Source: Bacteroidales bacterium | GTDB lineage: Bacteria > Bacteroidota > Bacteroidia > Bacteroidales > JAFGXI01 | Assembly (NCBI GenBank): GCA_016936665.1 | Contig: JAFGXI010000033.1 | Location: 85,317-149,316 of the forward strand | Length of the DNA stretch: 64,000 nt | Reading direction: 5' to 3' | Shown: one piece after another, positions 27,702-35,767 of the stretch | Numbering within the stretch: the stretch's first letter is position 1 | Layout: every line of letters begins with the position of its first letter | Program-made: the position numbers and the translations under genes | The notes under the pieces: model-generated | Seen by the model: the letters and a program-made list of their open reading frames with translations, nothing else | What the model was told of the DNA's origin: nothing | Database searches by the model: none

Positions 27702-29120
27702 ATGAACTTTTTTCCATTATATGTTGCTGGTGAATTTATTGAAGGTGATATTCAATTAGAAGTTATAAATCCATTTAATAATCAACTGGTTGCAAACACT
27801 TATTTAGCAGAAAAAAAACATCTAGAAAAAGCTATAATTGCTGGTAAAAGTGTTGAAAAAGAAATGCAACTATTGCCTTCCTACAAAAAATACCAGATTC
27901 TTCAACACATCGCCAAACTGATTCAAGAGAACCATATCAAAATGTCTGAGCTTTTAGCTGCAGAATCGGGCAAGCCACTCAAATATGCAAAAGGAGAAAT
28001 AGACAGAGCTATTCAAACTTTTATAGTTGCATCCGAAGAGGCCAAAAGAATTCCTACCGATTATTTTTCTTTGGACTGGACTGCTGCCGGCGAAGGTAAA
28101 GAAGCATTGGTAAAGTATTTTCCAGTTGGACTGGTTGCTGGTATTGCACCGTTTAATTTTCCTTTAAATTTAGCTGTACATAAAATTGCGCCAGCTATTG
28201 CTGCTGGAAACCCCATCATTTTAAAACCGGCGCGTAGCACGCCTTTATCTACTTTATTTTTAGCACAACTTGTCGATCAAACAGCTCTACCCAAAGGAGC
28301 ATTATCTGTTCTACCAATGGATAGAGAGAGTGGTAATCAGTTGGTTACCGATATGCGATTTAAAAAATTGAGTTTCACCGGATCGCCTGAAGTGGGTTGG
28401 GAAATGAAACGTAATGCCGGAAGCAAAAAAATAACGCTTGAACTTGGCGGTAATGCCGGTGTCATAGTTTCTGAGCATGCCGATATCGATTTGGCTATTA
28501 AAAAGTCTGTTGCCGGAGGCTACGCTTATTCTGGTCAGGTATGCATTCACGTACAACGCATCTACGTACAAGAAACTGTTTTCGATAGGTTTATCGAAAA
28601 ATTTAAATCACTTACAGCCGAATTAAAAGCAGGAGATCCGCTCGATGAGTCGACCGATATTTCTTCGATGATCGATGAAAGCAATGCGCTAAGAGTAGAA
28701 AATTGGGTAAACGAAGCCGTTATGTCCGGTGCTAAAGTTCTTTTCGGGGGAAAAAGAAACGGAACTTATTTCGAGCCTACAATTATGACTGACACAACTA
28801 AAGAAATGAAAGTTTGTGCTCTTGAAATCTTTGGCCCTGTTGTTTCAATCGAAAAATTTAAAACCTTCGAAGAAGCCGTTGCTTTAATCAACGATTCCGA
28901 TTATGGTTTACAAGCTGGGGTTTTCTCGAATAATATCAAAGAAATCAATTATGCTTTTCAGCATCTAGAAGTTGGTGGGGTAGTATCTAATGACGTTCCT
29001 ACATTCCGTGTCGATCATATGCCATATGGCGGTGTTAAAAATTCCGGTTTTGGGAGAGAGGGCGTAAAGTATGCTATCTTGGAAATGATGGAACCAAAAT
29101 TATTGGTCAAAGATTTGTAG
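27702..29120 (+). CDS. NAD(P)-dependent aldehyde dehydrogenase
   Basis: A 472-residue cytosolic aldehyde dehydrogenase. The cofactor region shows GIAPFNFPLNLAVHKIAPA and NPIILKPA, the glutamate motif is LELGGNAGV (near residue 248) and the catalytic cysteine lies in YSGQVCIHVQR (near residue 282), with the C-terminal EIFGPVVSI. All catalytic residues are present. The sequence is nearest in character to broad-specificity ALDH enzymes such as lactaldehyde or semialdehyde dehydrogenases, but the substrate cannot be told. It is followed after 23 bases by a secreted lipase gene, probably in one transcript. Confidence 0.9.
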   Translation: MNFFPLYVAGEFIEGDIQLEVINPFNNQLVANTYLAEKKHLEKAIIAGKSVEKEMQLLPSYKKYQILQHIAKLIQENHIKMSELLAAESGKPLKYAKGEIDRAIQTFIVASEEAKRIPTDYFSLDWTAAGEGKEALVKYFPVGLVAGIAPFNFPLNLAVHKIAPAIAAGNPIILKPARSTPLSTLFLAQLVDQTALPKGALSVLPMDRESGNQLVTDMRFKKLSFTGSPEVGWEMKRNAGSKKITLELGGNAGVIVSEHADIDLAIKKSVAGGYAYSGQVCIHVQRIYVQETVFDRFIEKFKSLTAELKAGDPLDESTDISSMIDESNALRVENWVNEAVMSGAKVLFGGKRNGTYFEPTIMTDTTKEMKVCALEIFGPVVSIEKFKTFEEAVALINDSDYGLQAGVFSNNIKEINYAFQHLEVGGVVSNDVPTFRVDHMPYGGVKNSGFGREGVKYAILEMMEPKLLVKDL

Positions 29121-29143
29121 ATGTTTGTTCTAAACAAAATACC

Positions 29144-30274
29144 ATGATATATAAAACATTTCTTTTTTTATGGCTAAGTTCAGCTTCATTACTAAGCTTT
29201 TCGCAATTTCAATCTGGTTATAACGTAGCCGAATGTAGCGATGCTTTAGCGTTGTGCAACAACTTTACCTTTTTCGCTGTTTTTGAAGACGAGTCTTTAA
29301 TTACACCAAAAGGCTACGAAAAGGCTTACGAGTCTGGAATCAAAGGTTTAGACAATCAATTTCAGGTCTGGAAAAACGACAAATATGCCTTCGTTGTATT
29401 TCGAGGCTCAACAACCGACAAATTGAGTTGGTTATCTAATATGTACTCCGCCATGATCCCTTCCAAAGGGGAGATAGAGTTGCCGGGAAAAGAAAAAATC
29501 AAATATAATATAGCTAACAACAAAAACGCACACATTCATGCAGGTTGGACTTTGGCTACAACTTTTTTGGTTAAGGATGTCATTCAACAAATAAAACTAC
29601 TCAATTACGAGGGAATTCATCACATTATATTAACAGGGCATAGCCAAGGATCAGCCATCGCTCAATTAATCCGCTTAAACCTTGAAAATCAACCAAAAGG
29701 AACATTTAAAGATCAAAATTATTTTAAAACCTATGCTTTTGCATCGCCCAAAATAGGAAATGAAGCTCTAGTGAACGAAGTAGCACAACGATTTGGCAAT
29801 AGTACATTTTTAATTCAAAACCCTTCGGATCCGATTACACAAATGCCCATTAACATCGATAATAAAAACATGTTCAGTATGCAAGAGGTTGCCGAACATA
29901 TGCTCGATACGAATAAAAGTTATTTTAAGACACTGGCGTATAGAGCTGTTAGTAAAATGCTTTTCGATAATCCCGATTCAGCATATATTAATTTTTCCGG
30001 AGATAACATCTTAAAACAGATTAACAGCGAGCTAGGAACAATTAAAATGCCTTCATATGTGGTCGACATAAAATATACCGTTTATCCTGCACAACAAACA
30101 ATCGGGCCATTTGTATACGAAACATTTGAACATTGGCCTTATATCGATGCTATGAAAATAACCGACGATGAAGGATTTTCTCAGCACAAGCCTTATTTGT
30201 ACCTACTCTATTATTTGAAAACCTACAACGAAAAAGCTTACAAAAATTTTATTAGATCAGCGAAAAGATTATAA
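29144..30274 (+). CDS. Secreted class 3 lipase-family protein
   Basis: A 376-residue protein with a signal peptide (about 1-20, ending LLSFSQ) and a Lipase_3-type alpha/beta hydrolase core. The nucleophile elbow is ILTGHSQGSAIAQ (serine near residue 168), preceded by FVVFRGSTTDK, the oxyanion-hole type strand of this family, and followed by FASPKIGNEALVNEV and NPSDPITQMP, which supplies the likely catalytic aspartate. A candidate histidine lies in the C-terminal third. Substrate is unknown; triacylglycerol or phospholipid is possible. No T9SS sorting domain is present, so it is probably periplasmic. It overlaps convergent prmC by 6 bases. Confidence 0.83.
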   Translation: MIYKTFLFLWLSSASLLSFSQFQSGYNVAECSDALALCNNFTFFAVFEDESLITPKGYEKAYESGIKGLDNQFQVWKNDKYAFVVFRGSTTDKLSWLSNMYSAMIPSKGEIELPGKEKIKYNIANNKNAHIHAGWTLATTFLVKDVIQQIKLLNYEGIHHIILTGHSQGSAIAQLIRLNLENQPKGTFKDQNYFKTYAFASPKIGNEALVNEVAQRFGNSTFLIQNPSDPITQMPINIDNKNMFSMQEVAEHMLDTNKSYFKTLAYRAVSKMLFDNPDSAYINFSGDNILKQINSELGTIKMPSYVVDIKYTVYPAQQTIGPFVYETFEHWPYIDAMKITDDEGFSQHKPYLYLLYYLKTYNEKAYKNFIRSAKRL

Positions 30275-31126
30275 TTTTTCGGCGTAGACGATTCTGTCTT
30301 TAGATTGTAAATCTTTAAGTTGAACAATCTTTTCAAAAGCATATTCAGAAAAAAGCGTAGCAACTTCAACAGAAAATTGCTCATTTATTTCGAAGTACAA
30401 CTTAGCTCCCGATTTCAATTTTAATGAAGCAAACTCAATGATTGTCTGATAAAAAAGCAAAGGCTCTTCATCGCTAACAAATAAAGCCAAGTGTGGTTCA
30501 AAATTTAGAACATTGGTATGCATTTTTTGCTTTTCGGAACTCATCACATAAGGAGGATTACTCACAATAATATCCAACGAAGCACTTTCAAATGCAGACC
30601 ATTGCTCCTTTTTAAGTATATCGAACTTGTTAAATTTAACTTTTGCTCCTAAATTGTCTTTATTCTCGTTTGCGATAAGTAAGGCTTTTTCGGAAACATC
30701 GACTGCTGAAACATTCCAAGACTTTCGCTCTTCTGCCAGATTTATCGCTATGCATCCTGTGCCTGTACCAATGTCCAAAACATTTAGTGCTATATCGAGA
30801 TTATCTTTCAAAATTAAATGGATCAATTCTTCGGTTTCCATTCTTGGTATTAAAGTGTGCTCATTGACAATAAATTGTCTTTCGTAGCAATAACCATATC
30901 CTAAAATATGTTGAATAGGACGACCTACCTTTAATTGCTCAATAACTGTTTCCCATTCCTTTTTCTCATCATGACTTACAAGCATCTCTTTTTCTGAATT
31001 AAATTTGAGCCTATTAACATGATGCTTTTCTTCCAGTAAAAGAAAAAATATAGACTCTGATTCATATTCAGGATATATAGAGTTAAGGCTTTCGATAAAA
31101 TAGCGAAACAGTTGATGTTTATTCAT
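30269..31126 (-). CDS. prmC: Peptide chain release factor N(5)-glutamine methyltransferase
   Basis: Methylates the glutamine of the GGQ motif in release factors 1 and 2. The 285-residue protein has an N-terminal helical domain with GRPIQHILGYGYCYERQF, the SAM-binding motif VLDIGTGTGCIAI near residue 118 and the catalytic NPPYV motif near residue 190, followed by FEPHLALF. All are standard for PrmC/HemK. Its start overlaps the 3' end of the HAD phosphatase gene by 8 bases. The N-terminus MNKHQLFRYFIESL is consistent with this start. Confidence 0.94.
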   Translation of the reverse strand: MNKHQLFRYFIESLNSIYPEYESESIFFLLLEEKHHVNRLKFNSEKEMLVSHDEKKEWETVIEQLKVGRPIQHILGYGYCYERQFIVNEHTLIPRMETEELIHLILKDNLDIALNVLDIGTGTGCIAINLAEERKSWNVSAVDVSEKALLIANENKDNLGAKVKFNKFDILKKEQWSAFESASLDIIVSNPPYVMSSEKQKMHTNVLNFEPHLALFVSDEEPLLFYQTIIEFASLKLKSGAKLYFEINEQFSVEVATLFSEYAFEKIVQLKDLQSKDRIVYAEKL

Positions 31127-31769
31127 CGAGCATTTCTTTTAAAACTGTCCAATATTCGTTTTTCCACAATACGGCTTGTATCCCTAACTGTTTAGCGGCA
31201 TCGATATTTTTCTGAGTATCGTCGAAAAAGATTACTTGCTCAGGTTTAATATTTTCTTGTTGTAAAACGTATTGGTAAGCAATCGCATCGGGTTTACGAC
31301 AATGAATCTCATGAGAGAAATACGCTTTATGAAATATTTGATTAAAGCTCTGAAAACCATGTATTCTTTCTAGTTCCGATCTGTAGGAATTGTAATGAAT
31401 AAGGTTGGTATTGCTTAATAAACAAGTTCTTGTTCGATCTTTTAAAGCCAATAATATATCAATTCTATATTTTGGAATATCTAACAACAGAGCATTCCAT
31501 GCTTTTTCGACAACAGCATTATCTAACAAACTATTAGAGCTTGCTCGCACCATACTATAAAGCGCTTCGGGAGGTATTAGGCCTTTTTCGAAATCGTCGA
31601 AAAAATTATTTTGAACATGTTGCGAAAATTGTTCATTTAGATTTTTAATACCAAACTGGGTAAATGCTTCAAAGCTTAAATTAAAATCTATATTTAGTAA
31701 AACTCCTCCAAAGTCGAAAAGCAATAATTTAAAATTTCGCTCTTTTAATAGCTGTTTTAGAGATTCCAT
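31119..31769 (-). CDS. HAD-superfamily hydrolase, subfamily IA
   Basis: A 216-residue cytosolic HAD phosphatase. Motif I is LLFDFGGVLLNID (nucleophile Asp near residue 19), motif II is the TCLLSNTN stretch, the lysine of motif III is in HCRKPDAIAYQ and motif IV is VIFFDDTQKNIDAA. The first motif has FGG after the nucleophile rather than the usual D of DxDx(T/V), as in several HAD-IA branches such as the YihX type, which dephosphorylate sugar phosphates. The substrate is unknown. It is co-oriented with prmC and overlaps it. Confidence 0.85.
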   Translation of the reverse strand: MESLKQLLKERNFKLLLFDFGGVLLNIDFNLSFEAFTQFGIKNLNEQFSQHVQNNFFDDFEKGLIPPEALYSMVRASSNSLLDNAVVEKAWNALLLDIPKYRIDILLALKDRTRTCLLSNTNLIHYNSYRSELERIHGFQSFNQIFHKAYFSHEIHCRKPDAIAYQYVLQQENIKPEQVIFFDDTQKNIDAAKQLGIQAVLWKNEYWTVLKEMLDE

Positions 31770-31779
31770 ATTAATTTAA

Positions 31780-31817
31780 AAAATAAAAAAGCTACTCCCA
31801 ACAACGAGAGCAGCTTT
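31780..31817 (-). terminator. Intrinsic terminator of the malic enzyme gene
   Basis: On the minus strand AAAGCTGCTC and GAGTAGCTTT (plus 31808-31817 and 31788-31797) form a 10-bp stem with one G-U pair, followed by TTTTTTATTTTTT. Confidence 0.8.
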
Positions 31818-31836
31818 GAATTTTATTAACAAATCA

Positions 31837-34095
31837 CTATTGTGCGTCGACAACAGCAATAGTAGTCATATCTACAATTTCTCTAACTGAACTTGACAAT
31901 TGTAAAACATGAACCGGCTTTTTTAAACCCATAACCACAGGACCAATTGCTTCTGAAGATCCAATCTCTTGCATCATTTTATAAGCAATATTACCCGAAC
32001 TTAAATTTGGGAAGATTAAAGTATTAACGTCTCTATTACCTAATTTTGAAAAAGGATAACGTTCTATACGTAAATCTTTATTTAAAGCAAAGTTTGCTTG
32101 CATCTCGCCATCAATCATCATGTTAGGACACTTTTCGTGTAACATTCTAACGGCATCTGCTGCTTTTGTAGATGTGGTATCTTCCGAAGATCCAAAATTA
32201 GAATATGCCAACATAGCCATTACAGGATCTACACCAAATGTTTTTACAGCCTCTTCAGTTAAACAAGCTATATCTACTAAATCTTCTGCTGAAGGTGAAA
32301 TGTTTACAGTAGTATCAGCAAAAAAGAAAGGTCCTTTTTTGGTATTCATAATGTACATACCTGCTACTTTGGATACTCCTTCTTTCTTTCCTATCATTTG
32401 TAAAGCAGGTCGGATAACATCTGCATACTGAGTTGTAGTACCGGAAATCATAGCATCAACCTCTCCAACTTCAACCATAGCAGCACCATAGTAATTTCTG
32501 TTGTACATTAATCTTTGAGCATCGATTAAAGAAACCCCTCTACGCTGTCTGTTTCGATATAAGATTTCCGCAAAATCAAAACGTTTTTGTTCGTTTTCAG
32601 CACTAGTGTTATCAACAATTTCGATGTCCGAAATGTCAATCAGATTAGCTTCTGCCAATTTGTTAACTCTAGCATATTTGCCTAATAATACAGGAATTGC
32701 AATTCCTTCATCTTTAACAATGCGAGCTGCTTGAAGAACTTTTACATTATTTACATCGCTAAATACAACACGTTTTGGATTGGCTTTAGCTTTGGAAGTC
32801 ATGGTACGCATGATGGCTCGGTCTAAGCCCATTCTGCTTCTTAACTCAACTTTGTATGCTTCCCAATCGGTAATCGTTTTACGAGCAACGCCCGATTCGA
32901 TTGCTGCTTTTGCAACTGCTGGTGCAACATATTCAATTAAACGAGGATCGAGTGGTTTTGGAACAATATATTCCGGACCAAAAGACATTTCTGTTTTATT
33001 GTAAGCTTTTTTAACGACATCGGGCACCGGCTCTTTTGCTAACTCCGCTAAAGCATACACTGCAGCCAATTTCATATCTTCGTTAATTGCAGTAGCTCCT
33101 ACGTCTAACGCACCACGGAAAATAAATGGGAACCCGAGCACATTATTTATTTGGTTAGGATAATCGGAACGTCCTGTTGCAAAAATAAAATCAGTACGAG
33201 TAGCCATTGCATCGTCGTATGAAATCTCAGGATCTGGATTCGCCATTGCAAAAACAATCGGGTTTGGAGCCATCGAAGCTAACATCTCTTTAGACATAGC
33301 TCCTTTAACAGATAATCCTAAGAAAATATCAGAACCTTTTAAAGCATCTTCTAAAGAATCGGCATCAGTTTCTACCACAAATTCTTTCTTAGCTTCGTTC
33401 AAGTCTGTGCGACGAGTGTTTAAAACTCCTTTACTATCGCACATAATAATGTTTTCTTTACGAACGCCTAATGCCATGTATAATTTTGTACATGCAGAAG
33501 CTGATGCCCCGGCACCACTTACAACTAATTTTACTTTTGAAACATCTTTTCCTGTAATTTCAAGAGCGCTAACTAACCCGGCAGAAGAAATAATTGCCGT
33601 GCCATGCTGGTCGTCGTGCATTACAGGAATATCTAACTCTTCTTTAATTCTTCTTTCTATTTCGAAACATTCAGGGGCTTTAATATCTTCAAGGTTAATT
33701 CCACCAAAAGTTGGAGATATTTCTTTCACGGTTTCGATAAACTTGTCAACATCTTTGGTATTAATTTCAATATCAAACACATCAACATCAGCAAAAATTT
33801 TGAAAAGCAAACCTTTACCTTCCATTACCGGCTTACCTGCCAATGCGCCAATATCTCCAAGACCTAAAACGGCAGTTCCATTGGAAATAACGGCTACTAA
33901 GTTTCCTTTTGCAGTGTATTTGTAAGCATCCTCAGGATTTTTTTCGATAGCCAAACATGGTTCAGCAACACCCGGTGAATATGCCAAGGATAAATCTCTT
34001 TGAGTACTATAAGGCTTAGTAGGTACGACCTCGATTTTGCCGGGACGCCCTTGTGCGTGATAGTCTAACGCATCTTGTTTTGTAAATTTTGCCAT
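31837..34095 (-). CDS. maeB: NADP-dependent malic enzyme with phosphotransacetylase-like C-terminal domain
   Basis: Oxidatively decarboxylates malate to pyruvate, giving NADPH. The 752-residue protein has an N-terminal malic enzyme domain (about 1-420) with SLAYSPGVAEPC, MHDDQHGTAIISSAG and the nucleotide-binding VVSGAGASASACTKLY, and a C-terminal phosphate acetyltransferase-like domain (about 430-752), which in MaeB proteins is regulatory and binds acetyl-CoA. Both length and two-domain form are standard. It is monocistronic, with an exact TAnnTTTG element upstream and a terminator downstream. Confidence 0.95.
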   Translation of the reverse strand: MAKFTKQDALDYHAQGRPGKIEVVPTKPYSTQRDLSLAYSPGVAEPCLAIEKNPEDAYKYTAKGNLVAVISNGTAVLGLGDIGALAGKPVMEGKGLLFKIFADVDVFDIEINTKDVDKFIETVKEISPTFGGINLEDIKAPECFEIERRIKEELDIPVMHDDQHGTAIISSAGLVSALEITGKDVSKVKLVVSGAGASASACTKLYMALGVRKENIIMCDSKGVLNTRRTDLNEAKKEFVVETDADSLEDALKGSDIFLGLSVKGAMSKEMLASMAPNPIVFAMANPDPEISYDDAMATRTDFIFATGRSDYPNQINNVLGFPFIFRGALDVGATAINEDMKLAAVYALAELAKEPVPDVVKKAYNKTEMSFGPEYIVPKPLDPRLIEYVAPAVAKAAIESGVARKTITDWEAYKVELRSRMGLDRAIMRTMTSKAKANPKRVVFSDVNNVKVLQAARIVKDEGIAIPVLLGKYARVNKLAEANLIDISDIEIVDNTSAENEQKRFDFAEILYRNRQRRGVSLIDAQRLMYNRNYYGAAMVEVGEVDAMISGTTTQYADVIRPALQMIGKKEGVSKVAGMYIMNTKKGPFFFADTTVNISPSAEDLVDIACLTEEAVKTFGVDPVMAMLAYSNFGSSEDTTSTKAADAVRMLHEKCPNMMIDGEMQANFALNKDLRIERYPFSKLGNRDVNTLIFPNLSSGNIAYKMMQEIGSSEAIGPVVMGLKKPVHVLQLSSSVREIVDMTTIAVVDAQ

Positions 34096-34127
34096 ATCTA
34101 TGACGTTTTATGAGTTTTATTGTGTCG

Positions 34128-34135
34128 CAAAATTA
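34128..34135 (-). promoter_or_regulatory. -7 promoter element of maeB
   Basis: Minus-strand TAATTTTG, an exact TAnnTTTG match 32 bases before the ATG at 34095. Confidence 0.7.
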
Positions 34136-34258
34136 ACAATTTATATGTATAGATAGGAGAAAAATAAAATGTATTCTTAAACACTGCTTTGCAACATTAT
34201 TTATATCTTTAAATCGGATTTGTTATAACAGATATACCAATCAATAAATCAAACACAT

Positions 34259-34510
34259 ATGTTACCTAAATTTTTAATTGCCGACAATTCACAAGAACTC
34301 CCAGATCAAATATTCGTAGTTCACACAGAATTTCCAAGATTTATTGTTGGTTCTGATGTAGAAGATTTCGAATCAAATCAGGAAATTCATTGGATAGACG
34401 AAAAACCTTCAGATGAAAATCTTGTGGCCGATTTGCTTGTCGAAGCCGAAAGTTTTTTAAATAATGAGCTCGACAATCAAGACGAATTATTCGATGAAGA
34501 CGATGAATAA
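34259..34510 (+). CDS. Small acidic protein of unknown function
   Basis: An 83-residue soluble, very acidic protein (MLPKFLIADNSQELPDQIFVVH start; a tail of alternating Asp, Glu and Asn). The N-terminal half is well formed (IFVVHTEFPRFIVGSD), and similar short proteins starting MLPKFLIADNS are widespread in Bacteroidota. The function is not known. It has no signal peptide or membrane segment. The gap upstream (34136-34258) holds no clear promoter match on the plus strand. It sits alone between maeB and the HMG-CoA-lyase-like gene. Confidence 0.7.
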   Translation: MLPKFLIADNSQELPDQIFVVHTEFPRFIVGSDVEDFESNQEIHWIDEKPSDENLVADLLVEAESFLNNELDNQDELFDEDDE

Positions 34511-34603
34511 AGACTAAAATTTACTTGGGGTTTGTATTAAAATTAGCGTTTTTACTTAACTATAATTTAACATTACTACATATCCATATTAGTTTAATTT
34601 TAG

Positions 34604-34611
34604 TACCTTTG
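34604..34611 (+). promoter_or_regulatory. -7 promoter element of the HMGL-like gene
   Basis: TACCTTTG, an exact TAnnTTTG match 37 bases before the ATG at 34649; no clear -33 element. Confidence 0.7.
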
Positions 34612-34648
34612 ACTGCATTTCATTTTAAATCTATTAAATATAATAAGC

Positions 34649-35665
34649 ATGAGTTTTACTTATCCTAAAGAAATTGTTCTTGGAGACATTACCGTTCGCG
34701 ATGGATTTCAACACGAAGAGAAATTTATCCCTACAGAGGCTAAAGTTTGGTTAACTGAGCAAATCATTTTAGCTGGTGTAAAACGCATTGAAGTCACCAA
34801 TTTCGGAAATCCTGCAGGAATGCCTCAGTTTAAAGATGCTGATGCTGTAATGAGAGGAATCCATCAAAGTAAGAAAATTGAACATTTATTACCTGAAGTA
34901 GAAATAACAGCGGTCACCATTCGTGAAAAAGCCGTCGAAAGAGCTGTTAAAGCATACAAAGAAGGCTATGGCCCCGATAGAATTTTACTTATGGTATCCA
35001 CTTCTGAATCTCATCATAGAAAAAATTCCGGATTATCGCTCGAAGATTACTGGAAAATGAGTGCAGAAGCTATTCAGATGGCACACGAAGCAGGTGTAAA
35101 AGTTAACGGCACCGTTTCTACAATTTGGGGTTGTCCTATTGAAGGACCTACCGATCCTAAAAAAGCATTAGAATTCACTCAACGCTGGTTAGAAATCGGA
35201 GCTGATGACGTTGAACATGCCGATCACGATGGATCTGCATCGCCAGATCGTGTTTACAACTATTTCAAAATGATAATGGATGCCATTCCTGATCCTACAA
35301 AACATATTGCGCATTTCCATACCACAAGAGGTTGGGGACTAGCCAATGTTCTTGCAGCACTTCAAGCAGGTATTACACACTTCGAGTCAACAATGGGAGG
35401 CATCGGTGGTCAACCAGCCAACTTTGTAGATGGCGTTCCTGTTGCAGGAACCGGATCTTACTACTATAAAGATCCTAGTTTAGTAGGTTTAGTTTCCACA
35501 GAAGATATGTTAGTTATGATGGACGAAATGGGAATTAACACTAATGTTAATATCGATAAAATTTTAAATATTGGACAAATGGTAGAGAGGATCGTAGGGA
35601 GAAGACTCCGCTCTGAAGCTATTAAATCCGGCAGAATACCAAAAGAATTAACAGGAAGAAGATAA
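34649..35665 (+). CDS. HMG-CoA lyase-like carbon-carbon lyase (DRE-TIM family)
   Basis: A 338-residue TIM-barrel enzyme of the HMGL/isopropylmalate synthase superfamily. It has the N-terminal GDITVRDGFQHE (in place of LRDGLQNE), EVTNFG, the metal-binding HFHTTRGWGLANVLAAL and STMGGIGGQP. In true HMG-CoA lyases the last motif is GLGGCP, whose cysteine is needed for catalysis; here it is a glutamine. The C-terminus is about 30 residues longer than usual. So the fold and metal site are kept but the substrate or mechanism may differ: it could be a leucine-pathway HMG-CoA lyase variant or another acyl-CoA or 2-oxo acid lyase. The gene stands alone. Confidence 0.72.
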   Translation: MSFTYPKEIVLGDITVRDGFQHEEKFIPTEAKVWLTEQIILAGVKRIEVTNFGNPAGMPQFKDADAVMRGIHQSKKIEHLLPEVEITAVTIREKAVERAVKAYKEGYGPDRILLMVSTSESHHRKNSGLSLEDYWKMSAEAIQMAHEAGVKVNGTVSTIWGCPIEGPTDPKKALEFTQRWLEIGADDVEHADHDGSASPDRVYNYFKMIMDAIPDPTKHIAHFHTTRGWGLANVLAALQAGITHFESTMGGIGGQPANFVDGVPVAGTGSYYYKDPSLVGLVSTEDMLVMMDEMGINTNVNIDKILNIGQMVERIVGRRLRSEAIKSGRIPKELTGRR

Positions 35666-35685
35666 ATTTAAACTTCTAAAATATT

Positions 35686-35721
35686 AAAGCCCGAGTAAAA
35701 AATATACTCGGGCTTTTTTTT
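35686..35721 (+). terminator. Intrinsic terminator of the HMGL-like gene
   Basis: AAAGCCCGAGTA (35686-35697) and TACTCGGGCTTT (35705-35716) form a perfect 12-bp stem with a 7-base loop, followed by eight T in a row. Confidence 0.9.
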
Positions 35722-35750
35722 GTTTAACTCTGCCAGTTATCGTAATTTTA
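35719..35750 (+). promoter_or_regulatory. Promoter of the M14 peptidase gene
   Basis: TTTG (35719-35722), 20 bases, TAATTTTA (35743-35750), one mismatch from TAnnTTTG. The -33 TTTG is the end of the terminator T run. It supports the start at 35768, not the longer frame from 35720. Confidence 0.65.
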
Positions 35751-35767
35751 CAAAAACACAAATTACT

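Noticed and set aside
33407..33925. 172-codon antisense frame inside maeB
   Set aside because: Opposite strand of conserved malic enzyme motifs; no promoter or family match.
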